Positions 1 through 11,147 of a stretch of DNA of 64,000 nt are shown piece by piece. A program made the position numbers and the translations under genes. How positions within the stretch are numbered: the first letter of the stretch is position 1; every line of letters begins with the position of its first letter. The stretch is taken from contig VWZS01002871.1 in assembly GCA_013397075.1 (NCBI GenBank), forward strand, positions 1 through 64,000, given 5' to 3'. Origin of the DNA: Rhabdornis inornatus. Its lineage: Eukaryota; Chordata; Aves; Passeriformes; Rhabdornithidae. The notes under the pieces were generated by a model. It worked only from the letters and a program-made list of their open reading frames with translations. It had not been told where the DNA came from and searched no databases.

Positions 1-28
1 GAACAGCCTGGAACAAGAACCTGCCCAG
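1..28 (+). other. Possible 3' end of an exon at the left edge
   Basis: The window opens with 28 bases that run directly into CAG|GTAAGAAAG at 26-37, a near-consensus 5' splice donor. All three forward frames are open over these bases; the frame starting at base 2 would read NSLEQEPAQ up to the donor. If real, this is the end of a coding exon and the following sequence is a plus-strand intron. The upstream part and the acceptor lie outside the window, so the frame and gene cannot be identified. A single good donor next to 28 open bases is weak evidence and may be chance. Confidence 0.2.
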
Positions 29-3000
29 GTAAGAAAGGAAAAGTGGTCAATGCTTGATTTCATAATTTTTCACAAACATCCTCGTTTTAGCTCTAATGTA
101 CACATCTCCAAATAGATCACAGCATATATAGCATAAAAAATTAACAACATCCTGCTTTCTTTTTTACCCCTCTATGTTCAGAAAGCTACGAGATTGTCTC
201 ATGTACGTGTGCTTTCAATTAAAATTTCCCATTTCCAGGTCTGGTGCTTTTTCTCCACAAGTCCAAGAGAGAGCCAAAAACAGGGAGAAAATCCCCCATG
301 GAGTTGGACCTCTGTACTCATTATGAGCTGGTTAGCAAGCACCTGCTATTCACCAGCTTAGAAAACAATTTGAAATTCAAGTAAGTCTCAGCAAGGACCT
401 AACAGAGAACATCAGGCAGCCAGGCACCCAGCCAGTTTCATATGCTTCATCTTTCAAAGATTTTTGCTCTGATGCTCTCTCTCAGCACCACACACCAATT
501 TTTTTCCCCTGATTTTTTTTCTATATTTGAAGTGGAAATATGTCAATGTTATAAATGTCTCCTAATAAAAATTATTTATCAAGATATGATTTTGGAATAA
601 AAGAACATGTTAATATGGAAAGCCAAGCTAAATTTCCTCTTCCAAAGAGTGAAGTGTTAGTGAAAAATCTGCTTGGGCCAAATTAGGTTGAAAACCTGGC
701 ACATGATATACAAGAACCCTGAGCACATAATTCCCAGCTTTTCTCAGGTATTTATTGTACTAACAGTGTGAAATTAACTTCAATTGTGTAGCAATTTGAG
801 AGGTGTTTTATGATGAGAGTAATCCATTCAGCATTTCTGATTTAGACTGTTTTAAAAGCAGTATTGGGGCCTCATGGCATCCCCAGACACATAAAACCAA
901 ATCTTTTCAGGCTCAGCTGAGCCTTTCCTCTTTACTAGGGGTGAAATGCACACAGTTTCAAACCTTTGGACCTCTCATCCTAAACCAAGTGATCTGATAT
1001 GAACTTTGAAGCAGGAAAAAGAGTTTCTGTAACTGGTGTTTGGTTTGGCTTAAATATCCTCTGATTAGGGATGGTTTGAGATTTTTAATTTTTAACTCAG
1101 AGCTTACCTGCTACAGGGCTTTGTCAGCTCTAGGATCATAAAGAATAGAAATCCATTCAATTTTTCCTCTAAATGACTTACCTAAATGCTGCAAATCCTC
1201 AATGCTTTTGGGCAGCCTCCTTGAGGAGGACCTTCTTCTACCACTTAAGAATTGGGTGTATGATTCTATTCTGATGAAATGTAGAGATCAAATTAAATGA
1301 GATCAGAATCACAACTATGTGAATATCTATTAAATAGAAGGTCTAAGGAAATATAATGAAAACACACACAAGAAGAAAAATATCTGATATTCTGAGTTTT
1401 ATGTGTAGATGGAAAGTCAGTGGGAAGTTTTGACTTCATATGTGTACTGATGTGGTAAATTAAATTGGTCAGGGTAGCTCCAGGGAGCTAACAATATTTC
1501 TCCTTAAGGGTATATAAAATGTCATCTTTTCAGTCAGAAATGCTAATACTTTGGTACTCTTTCAGCATTTTGTATGTAGTATTAACTGCAATTCATTGCA
1601 GAAAGAAAAAAAAAGGAAGTGTTTATTTGTTTTACTCATAAAAAGTATATGCACTCTTTAATGTGTACGGAAAATTAAATCCTGTGTCTATATCTGAAGA
1701 GACACATTACTGGAACTCATTATTGACTAATAATCTGCATTTTTCAGGCCTTGCATTCTCTCACTATAAGGACAGCAGATAACAAATATAACAAAACAGT
1801 AAGGCTGCACTTGACATGTGTGTGGTGCAGGATTTCAGGAGGGGACAAATGTAAATACAAACCAGAAACTAATTTTTTTTTTTAATCCTCTAAATTACAG
1901 TTTGTGGTCTCAGGGTGCAGGGTTTGCTTTAGCTGACACATCTGTACTATGTTCAGCTACACAAGACAAAAACCACTGCCAGATTTGGAGATGGCAGAGA
2001 ATTCCAACTCCTTGTCAGTTTGGCAGCAAACACTGAACCCCTGGGCAAGTAGGGTCCCTTTCTGCTTTGTAGGGTCATTCAGGATGGTTTCATTAATGTG
2101 CTCTTCCAGGAGCACAGAGGAATCATCATCCTTCCTCTTTTCCTGAGGCACATGTCATCTGGAACTTTGGTCTTTCACTACACATGGAATGGGTGTTTGG
2201 GTGTTTGGAAGTGCTCTGTGACTTGCAGTGTGCCTTGGTGTGTGAAGATGCTCCTGAATTATATATTATATAAATATATATATCTATCTCCTGGTTCCCA
2301 TTGTGTGCAGGAGACAGAACTCAATGATCTAAGGAATAGTTCCCAATCCCATATTCTCCAGTATCCAGAAGTATAAAATAGCTGGGGAATGAGGAATGGT
2401 ATTTATCTGGACAAAAGCAGTCCTGCACACTGCAGGTGAGTGCCTTTATTTTAGCCAACCACTTTATGATCCCATGAACATGAACAGCCACTTCTGAGGT
2501 ACAGTTCCACTCACTAATCTAAAGTTTAGAGGTAAAAACCTCAGATATGTCACACCCCAAAGTCAGGACATCCACTTTAAAGGAATTTAAACACTCTCCA
2601 GGCCAGGTGTCCACAGCTACAGCATAAACTTGGATGACATTGTTTCAACCAGTGATACTTGGATTATAAATAGGAAATGTCAAATAATTCCTTTGCTGTT
2701 CACTGGTAAGATGGCAATTAGAATGCTTCATCCATTTTTTTGACATTATGCTTCAGGGAAGGGGCGGACTGACTAAAACAAGTCTACAGGTGAGTGAGAA
2801 ATATTAAAGATCTTGTAAGCCAAGAACTACACAGAAAAGATAATGAAGGCTAAATACAGGTTAAATTTTAAAAGGCCAGGGAAGGAGAAGTAGGAGAAAA
2901 TAGATATTGATACTTCTCAAGTGTATGCAGAGTCCTTAAAGAGGCTGTGGATACAAGAAACATGGATTTACCTCGCAGCAAGAAATGAAGAAAGAAGAAG

Positions 3001-6000
3001 GCTTGACCAGGGCTTTGCCCACAGTGCAGCAGAAGGAAGCAGCTCCAGAGGATCAGTTTTCCCCAGGGCTTCTTGGTGTTGGAAGCAGGGAGCTCAGCTG
3101 TGTCAAATCTCTGCTTATTTCAGTATCTGCTGGCAGAGGAGGGGGAGTAGCCAAAAGTGTGCCCATCCTNGAAAGAGGAGGAAAAACATGCAAATAATTA
3201 TGTTTGACTCCTTGCTGCTAACACACAAGGCAGAGTGAAAACAGCCAGGAGCTCCCTAAACTGGATAAGAGAAGATGTGTGAGGAGTGTGGCTGATAAAT
3301 TGAAAGTGAGGCATTTAGTGAAGCCTTTAACTAGCTAACCTTATTTTGTGAAAACTCCTGCATATTTTTAAGGCCTATTTGCAGTCCTGCATTCTGGACA
3401 TATAATTGTTTGTTTCTTGAACAGTTGGCTGAAGGCTTATAACGAGTTTCAGCAGACATGAGTTCTTTCCTTGATGTTCTTCTGTTCTTTTCTAAAAATT
3501 TATTTGCAGACAGCTTAACAAACCATACATTGGATTAAAAAAAAAAAGTTGCTTCTTTAAGATTCAAGAAAGAATACTTGCAAGGAATTTTCTTTTTTTT
3601 CTGTTCTCACATGTATATGTGGAAAATGGAAGCCCTGGGAAGGTGCTGTTTCTTCTTACCTAGAGAATGCCTTTAAGAGAAAGGGCCTTGAGCCCATGTT
3701 TCATTGAAGTCAGCAATAAAATATCCCAGTTTTCCTTTCTCTGGCTGCAGTGCTGATTTAAATTTCCAGCTTCTGAATTCTTCTTCTTGTCTGGTGCAGG
3801 AGTGTCTTCTATAGCTCTTCTTCATTGTTTTAAGATTAAAAAGGAAAGCAGCACTTTTAAAATTCATATAGAATAATGAATGAGAAAATCGTCTTGTCAT
3901 TCATTTTAAAGAAGATTGAAGCCATTATAGCACATAATTACTAAATTAATGAAGTAATTACTTTTCAAATTGATTTCTAATTTCCTACCAAAAAACCCCC
4001 AAAAATTCCCATGGTTATTAATGGAACAGGAATAATTAACAGTATCCACAAATTAAAATTACCCACACTGTATTGCATACATTGAGGAGCTGGATTATAA
4101 ATTTGTTGTGTTCTTTGCATGGAAATGGATCCTAGTTTGAATAAACCTCAAACCACTCATTCCTTTCTGTCAATTCTATCAGTTTGCAACAGCAGTTTAT
4201 GCTGTCTCCTGCCCTGAGTTTCAGTATTCTCCCTGCTGCCACGCTGGAAAAAGACCTGTGGTCACATATCTGGTGACATGGACAGTGATAAGAAAAGCAA
4301 CATTACTTCTCAGTGAGATCAGGAAAGAATGCTGGGAATATTCAGGGATCACCATCACTTCAGTGATGTATTGTCAAAGCTGTCTCAATTCTCTCTGTCA
4401 AAGCACAGCCATTATACTGAGGACTGTTTTGTTGGAGAGATGTCAGATACCTCAGGATGTGGCCTGACTTTATAAAATCTAAAATTTGCAGTTTAGGGGA
4501 GAAGGAATATCTTCACTTAATGCTAGTGATAGAGTTAAGAAAATTAATACACTTGTGGGCCCCAGCAGTGGCAAGCAAAAAAATCTATACAGTTATGACT
4601 TCAGGTGATTGTACAAAGATTTTCCTTTCCTTTAATGTTTGTGCTTAAAGAAAAATTCCAGAATATAAGAAATAATGAGAGAATTTTAGGCAGCATTCCT
4701 TACACTTTTGTAAATAATTTTTAGAATAGGAGAGCACAGGTGCATTTCAAAAGACTGAAAAGCAACCAGCATTGTTCAAAAAGTACCAGGACAACTGACA
4801 GAAGTATTTTAAATCATTGCAATGCATTCCCCAGCTTTAGCTCCCATAAACACTGCAGACATTTTTGAAATTTCAGAAGTAATAGGCATTTATAGAGCTA
4901 AAAGGCATCCATTTTTACACAGTGAAAGGAATATGGCAGGGCTAATGTTTAGCATGTAAAACCATTCCTATCCCTATTCAGAGCAGACTTCCTATTTATT
5001 CCTTAAATTGCTTGCAGCCAGAATCTCTGTGCTTTCCTCTAGCATGTCTGATGCTGCTGACTAACCTAGGGAGACTGATGTGTGACAGAATATCCTCTGA
5101 AGTTTCTTTCACTCTTCTGGTTTGATTGGGCAAGCAAAGATGCAGCAGATTGACAGGATGCCAGCCTGCATTTCCATGTGAGCTGCATTTCCTTCTGGGT
5201 GGCTTCCTCTTCCCCATCAACCAGAGATCTTTTTGCCTGTTCCATTCAGAGTATTCCACAGCATAGGGAAGTGATTCAGGGGCAGTTATTTGTCTGATTA
5301 GGTTGTTTTGTAATAATACTAGTTTGACACTGAAAGCACATTTATTGGACTTAGAACCTGAAGGCCAGACAAAAAGTGTTTATTTGTTTTGGTTTTGGTT
5401 TGTTTTTTTTTCTCTCAGGCAGAATCCTGTGCCAATGGCAAGTTAGATGCTCTGCAGGACACAATTGTTTCTGGTTATTCAGGAGGCACCACATTTTGTT
5501 TCAGCATCCTTACAATTCTACAGCTTTATTTTACCTCTCCAGACTCTGTCTGTGTGAAGACTCAACTTTTCCCACTGGCTTACTTTATCTCACTTAACTT
5601 ATTTGTGTCCTGGTGTCATTTCCTGCCAGCTGAATTACAGGTTTGAGCCTTCTTGTCAAACCATAATATCCAACTCGTGTAGGTTCCCCACAATCCTATT
5701 TCTCTTCCCACAGTAAGACATCTTTCTCAATGATAGAAAAATCACCCCAATACCCAGAGTGGCATGTTACAATGTTAACTTGGGAATTGACTTTTCTTTT
5801 CATCTTCGTTGTCAAAATTTAAATTTAAAACCAAGGGTGTGCTAAGGGTTTGGACATGAAAAAAATTAACTCCATAAAATTACTATTTTCAAATGGCACA
5901 AAGTTTTAAAATGACACAAAAATGCTTCTCTTTGGCAGCACTGCAAAAAAAGTGGAATTTTTCTGCACACCTTGATTAGAAAGCAACCTGTTTGAAGCCA

Positions 6001-7013
6001 AAATCTCCTTTCAGTTGTTGGTTTGGTATTTTTTTCCCCCTCTGGCAAAAGGAGTTACTGGTCCAGTTTCCCTTATTGGTATATCATATAATACCAAGTC
6101 TAATGAACTAAAGACATTCCAATTAATCACTTCAGGCTTACAAGAGATTGCTCCTGAACCTCAGAATGGGTGGCTGAAATAGTCTCTCATTCACGAAAAA
6201 CCCCAAAACAAAATAAAATAAAACAAAAGAAATTCAGGCTTTTGAAAATTCTCAAGGCCAGCCCCTATGATATTTCCCTCTTGAGAGATGTTTGAGTCAG
6301 TTGTCTTGAATAGGAAAGTGTTGGAAGCGTTGGAAGCTATCAACAGTAGTCTTCTAAATTATTTCCCAATGAGACTTATTAAATGCAGAGGGCAATTTGG
6401 ACTGAATTTAGAGATGATCAAATCAAAATTTAGCAATTTTTAAGCAAGGTGAATGGCTTTTCTCCCTAATTGAAGATCAAAATTAAAAACCTGATTTTAA
6501 AGCCTGAACCCTAGCAATTGTCTAAATCTAGGCATTAAGGCATTTCATTTTCTCTGTACACTGTTTTTCCCCCTCAGAAGCAACTCCCTAAGTCCTTTAG
6601 ACCAGAACTAAAACAAGCACTTTAAGCATCTCCCAGTGAGTTGAAAAGCATTGGTTTCAGGGTTTTTTCCAAGAGCCATAATTCCAGACAGCTGCTTTCA
6701 AAGCACTGTGAGTAGGAGTCTGGTCCAGGCTAGCTGCACTCCCAGCTGCATTTGCTACACGAGGGGCTTTAATTCCACCTATCAATAATTCTATTGAGTC
6801 TACTCCAAAAGTCTGTTGCATAATGACAGAGAGCAATACTAATCTTTGTAATGATGAAAGGTGTACAGAGGTGTTTCCAGATTTGTTTATGTATCAAAAA
6901 AGCTGCGTTTTTCACGTGGTTAACATGAAAGTCACCTCAGTGACTGTGAAGCCACACTGACTACAACACTTAAAGCCATGGTGGTATTAATAAAACATGT
7001 GTGTGTGATTATT
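29..7013. other. AT-rich non-coding stretch, no gene seen
   Basis: No supportable gene is present. Open frames are under about 105 codons, unrelated to each other and biased toward Phe, Leu, Ser and Cys, as expected for translated non-coding DNA. Simple-sequence patches include an alternating A/T tract near 2261-2284 and A/C-rich tracts near 6199-6230. There is a good pyrimidine-tract acceptor near 5417, but the open frame behind it has no convincing donor. One unresolved base is present at 3170. Confidence 0.7.
3170..3170. other. Single unresolved base (N)
   Basis: The only non-ACGT character in the window, in a purine-rich context. It looks like a single-base assembly or consensus ambiguity rather than a scaffold gap. 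Confidence 0.95.
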
Positions 7014-7015
7014 AC

Positions 7016-7129
7016 CTCCTTCCTGATCATGACCCCATGCAGAAGCAGGATTTTCACACTGAATAGGCAGCATAATCTGCACCACATTGTGCCAGTCGCA
7101 GTTTCCAGCTTCTCTCCTGAGATGTTTTA
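7016..7129 (-). other. Candidate internal exon, unidentified
   Basis: On the minus strand a T-rich pyrimidine tract (about 7131-7165) ends in CTCCACAG at 7137-7130. A 114-nt segment follows, ending GGAG|GTAATA at 7016/7015. The length is a multiple of three, so the flanking introns would have the same phase. One frame is open across the whole segment and would encode about 37 residues, beginning KHLRREAGNCDWHNVVQIML and ending WGHDQEG. A second frame is open apart from its first codon, so openness alone is not decisive. I do not recognise the peptide. Seen: acceptor, donor and open frame. Inferred: use as an exon, which could also be non-coding RNA. No neighbouring exon of the same gene could be linked. 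Confidence 0.25.
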
Positions 7130-9364
7130 CTGTGGAGAAGAGTAAAAAAAGAAAAAAATTAAAAAATCAGGGAATGGCATTATCAGTCCTCCTCCCAGAT
7201 GCACTCCAGGTTTGGAGCAGCCAGCTCAGAGAGTCTGCAGAGATTCCACACTGAGGGAAAAAACAAACAAATAAAAATATACAAATTCAAAATTAAAAAA
7301 CAGCAACCCAAACACTGGGTGAGAGGAGAACAGGGTAAAGTTCTGAGCTGGATGTAGCTGGGTGGAGCGAATGCCAGGTGGGGCTTTTGGCTACAGACCT
7401 GCATGAGAGAGAGACCAAAAGCTGTGACACCCTGCTAGAGCAAGACCTGCAACATCCTCACAAATATTTGTGTGGAAATGTCACTATTCCACTCACTAGG
7501 AATGCTTTAAAAAATTCTGGCCTGAACCTCTGCTGTGTGGTGCTGCTGCCAGCACGGGCTCACTGGCTCTGTTTTTCATTCTTAATTGGGAAACTCCCTT
7601 GGATGTCAGGTTTGCAAAACCTTTCCTCCCTACAAACTCAGCTAAAAAATGCTTCATAATTCTCCTCTCCTATATCACACAAAAGCAGAGCTGGAGATTC
7701 TTCTAAGTTTTATTTTCCATTGCTCTGCACACAGTGAATATGCCAGTTTTTTATTTTGTGGCTTGTTGCATAGGCACAAGTCTTCCTGCTGCCTCTTGGA
7801 ACCTTTGACTTTTTGTTTTCTTTTTAAAGCTTTCCTACAGAGAGGCTGCCTGATTGGAACTAAAATATTTCAGGCAGCTGACAATCTGAACTGCTGTGAG
7901 CACAGGCAGCTGTTCCTCCACTGCTCTTTACTCTGTATTTTTTGCTTATTCAAAATGAAACCATGGAGCAGGCTCTGGTGAGCCACAAGGGATGACACAG
8001 AAAGGATGCACTGATGTCCTGGGGCAGTGGGCACGGGCCTTTCATGGCAGAGGAACAAGAAGAATTTCTCTGCCTCACTGACTTTTACTAGACTCACAAA
8101 CAATAAGTAGAGGACACGCAAGGGCAAAAGGGAGATATTGCAATATGTGGGAATCAATAGTTGAAACACTGGAAATAGAGTGGCAAGGAGTTATTTTGAA
8201 CTCTTTTTAACAGGGGAAATGAATAGGGAATCAGATCTGACACTGCCAGGCTGACTGAGCATGGCTATTTTCCCATAATGATGTATTTTGTTTGGGAACA
8301 CCCCCAAAAAAGAGTAATTTGCACAACCTGATGCTACATGCTGTCTCTGGATTAAAGTTTTTCTTTTTCCTCTTATGTTTGGGATTGCATTAGAGTGTCC
8401 TCTCACCAACAAATGTTTTCTTCCTTTCAGGAAGTGTCATATGTGATGCTTCAAAGATCCAGTGCTCATTCATATTAAAGTCACTTCAACACTGTTACCC
8501 AGCTTTGGTAGTAAATGTGATTTGGACCATCATATTTTTCTCCCTAGTGGAAAATTACAGGCAAGGTTGCAAAGATGACAGCATCCAATTTATGGAGTTC
8601 CCTTTACAGGGTCCTTGAACCACTCCATTAATACTTAGGCAAATACAAATAACTTCCAGTGTCATTGACAGCACATCATGTTCCTATTAGCTCAGGGTAA
8701 ATATTTGAACCCAAAAAGGTTGTTTGATAAGGTTAGGCCCTTCTGTTTGCTTAATGATGCATCCATGAGCTCAACATTTGCTTAGATGCATATTCAGTGG
8801 TGGGTATAAAATATTTGCTGGATTGGCACTGAAAGCATTTGCAAACTCAAGGTAAATATCATGAATGTGTAAATACATGCAAACGCATGCAAACATAACA
8901 TACAAACCACATCTAAACACATATTAATGTTCATAGTTAATGTTTTAAATAATAGTAATATTAATGTTAAGACAGTCTTCAATAATTAATATATGTATGA
9001 GCTATATGGTCCTTACCTACAGAAGGCTGATTTAATTGGGCCAAATTTTAATCCAGAAATGTTTATTCCAGGTATTTTATGCCAAAAAACAAACCCTATG
9101 AGATTAAAACTTTAAAATAATTAAAGAGTTTTCAGAGGTGGAAATGAAACAGTGTTGGTAAAAAAAAAAAACCAAACAACTTTTTTTTAAAAAATCAGGT
9201 TATTGTCATAGCTGGTTCTCCAGTGCCCATATCAGTAATGCCTCATTCATAAATGGAAAACCACGTTAAATATTTGCATTTGCAAGATTTGCATCTCATA
9301 ACTGCAGGCAAGATGTGACAGATTTTAAACATTTGAGCTGTGATTTGGATTTCTGTTCTTTCAG
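7130..9364. other. Non-coding stretch, no gene seen
   Basis: AT-rich sequence with several overlapping short frames on both strands around 7.4-8.2 kb, none family-like. A good acceptor occurs near 8430, but its open frame stops after about 15 codons. Short A/T homopolymers occur near 9160-9190. Confidence 0.65.
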
Positions 9365-9512
9365 GGTGACACTTGCACCCAGGGGAAGGGCCAACATCAC
9401 ACATAGGAAATATCACTCTCAGTCCTGCTCAAAATCTTTTGTAACAGGATCAGACTCTCCCATTGTAAATGATCCTACACATGAAGTGACAACTGAACTG
9501 CAAGGAACATAA
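9365..9512 (+). other. Candidate terminal coding exon, unidentified
   Basis: A pyrimidine-rich tract ends in TTCTTTCAG at 9356-9364. Using that acceptor in phase 2, the sequence stays open for 48 codons to TAA at 9510-9512. The predicted tail is hydrophilic, begins VTLAPRGRANITHRKYH and ends THEVTTELQGT, which is less Phe/Leu-rich than the background frames. AATAAA occurs at 9725-9730, about 210 nt after the stop, a plausible position for a short 3' UTR. I do not recognise the peptide, and no upstream exon could be linked. The alternative is a chance acceptor in front of a chance open frame. Confidence 0.18.
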
Positions 9513-10005
9513 ATTTTCTTTACTTTTCTCCCAAATTCACTCACCTAGTTACCATTGAAGGCTGTGATGAAGTTTCAAGTTGACTGCAGCCTCTAATGTC
9601 ACCTCAAATGCTGGCAGAATATTTTGTTTGCAACAGAAAGTCTCTTGGAAGAAACTCTTCTGGCACTTTACAGAGCAAATTAGACTACTTATCTCTAAAA
9701 GCATTCCATTTAACATGAAACACAAATAAATCTTCCCAAAAAAAACGACAATAAGAATGTGTTTCAAGAGAAAGTAAGTGGTGAAGGCTTAGAAAGACAC
9801 ATAAAGATATTTCAACAAGTCCTATTAGAAGAAATCTTCTTCCTGCATTAGGAATGTGATTTATTAAAATTTTGTTTCTAAAATTCAAACTGTGACACTT
9901 CAGGATGTTCCCCAAGGATACGTATAATGCTATGATCAGTTTTTAAAGCTGATTATTTCCACTCACTCTGAAAGATAACTCCACTTTTTTTTTCTCCTCT
10001 TCTTC

Positions 10006-10021
10006 TTTTTTTTTTTTTTTT
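10006..10021. repeat. T16 homopolymer
   Basis: Uninterrupted run of 16 T, preceded by a CT-rich pyrimidine tract from about 9982. No attached retroposon body was recognised on either side, so it is listed only as a simple repeat. Confidence 0.9.
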
Positions 10022-10247
10022 GCCAGTAATAGCGCTCAATATGAGTTCTCCAGAATCCATCTCAAACAAGATGATTGTATCCTATGAGCCATGAAAAGTT
10101 GATATGGGAAAAAAGAGACACAGGAGAAGGTATTTTATTTTTTATATTGGCTTGGGATTTTTTAATAAAGAGGATCACTTATTTCCCAGTATATCAAAGA
10201 TGAAAATGTGCTCACTGAAAGATGACTCTATAAGTAGAAACTTTTAC

Positions 10248-10257
10248 TTTCGGTTTC
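10248..10257 (-). promoter_or_regulatory. ISRE/IRF-like core GAAANNGAAA
   Basis: On the minus strand the sequence reads TTGAAACCGAAAGT, matching the GAAANNGAAA core bound by interferon regulatory factors. It differs from the fuller ISRE in the last two bases (GT in place of CT). A further GAAAC lies 7 bases away on the plus strand. This is a motif match only, and such cores occur by chance in AT-rich DNA. Confidence 0.15.
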
Positions 10258-11099
10258 AACACTGCCATTTCATTTTAATATAAAAATTTGCCTTACATTA
10301 GGCTGGGAGCCAGGGAAAAAAAAGTCTGATTTTTTTATATTGCCAATGCTTTTCTCACAGGTCGTAGATGAATAAATATTATAGTAATGGCAGAATTGCA
10401 CAGCATCACTAACAAGAGATATCACTCAGTGTGCATTGCCATGGCTTCACTATGGAGGATACCAATATTGTGTGTAAAATAAGCCATTTTAATTTAAATT
10501 AAACCATTAATTTTAATTAATTTAAAGAAAAAGGTTAATTATTGAATTATAGATCTCTTTTAAATACATAATATTTATAATAATAAACAAGTATTTCTAA
10601 TACTTTGCCCTGAAATAAAGCATCAGTAAGAGTGGTGCCTCAGTGTAATTCTGTTTTTACTTCCAAATGCTCATTTACAAGGCAGAGACGAAAGGAATGC
10701 AGTCATGTTCAAATGTCAGCACAGCAATATGCTGGTGACCCAGCACAGGGCAGGACAAAATTTCATGCTTCCCTGAATTGCAAATAATGTACAGAGCTAT
10801 CACGCCACTGGTTTAATTCCTATTAAATTGGCGGGCATTTGACCCAGAAATTTGCCATTTAGCATGCAAAAAAAATAAATTCCTTCATTACAGGATCTCA
10901 TAGGGGAAGTTTTTTTGCATTTCTCCCAAATAATCAAATGATGCAGAAAGTTGTAAGTTTTAAATGGAGAGATTCATTGTAATTGTTGTATCTGAGACTT
11001 TTTCACTGCAGGACTCACACTGCACATTGCAGGTGCATTATATACATGTAGAAATGGCACTGCAGTGATCTGCCTTGGAGTGCATCTAAATAAGCTTTT

Positions 11100-11147
11100 C
11101 CCCCCCTAAAACACCAACAAACACCCCCCTCCCCCCCACACACCCCC
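11100..11147 (-). other. C-rich tract with G-quadruplex / i-motif potential
   Basis: C-runs occur at 11100-11106 (7), 11124-11129 (6), 11131-11137 (7) and 11143-11147 (5). The last three lie within 24 bases. On the minus strand they give G5, a 5-base loop, G7, a 1-base loop and G6; the G7 run can itself supply two G-triplets. This fits the G3+ N1-7 quadruplex pattern. The plus strand could form an i-motif. Folding is inferred from the pattern alone. Confidence 0.6.

Noticed and set aside
5389..5646. Good acceptor near 5417 followed by about 75 open codons
   Set aside because: The only donor at the end of the frame (CAG|GTTTGA) is weak and the peptide becomes hydrophobic and random-looking.
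8430..8480. Strong acceptor TTCTTCCTTTCAG at about 8430
   Set aside because: The longest in-phase frame stops after about 15 codons and no donor or polyadenylation signal is close; likely a chance pyrimidine tract.
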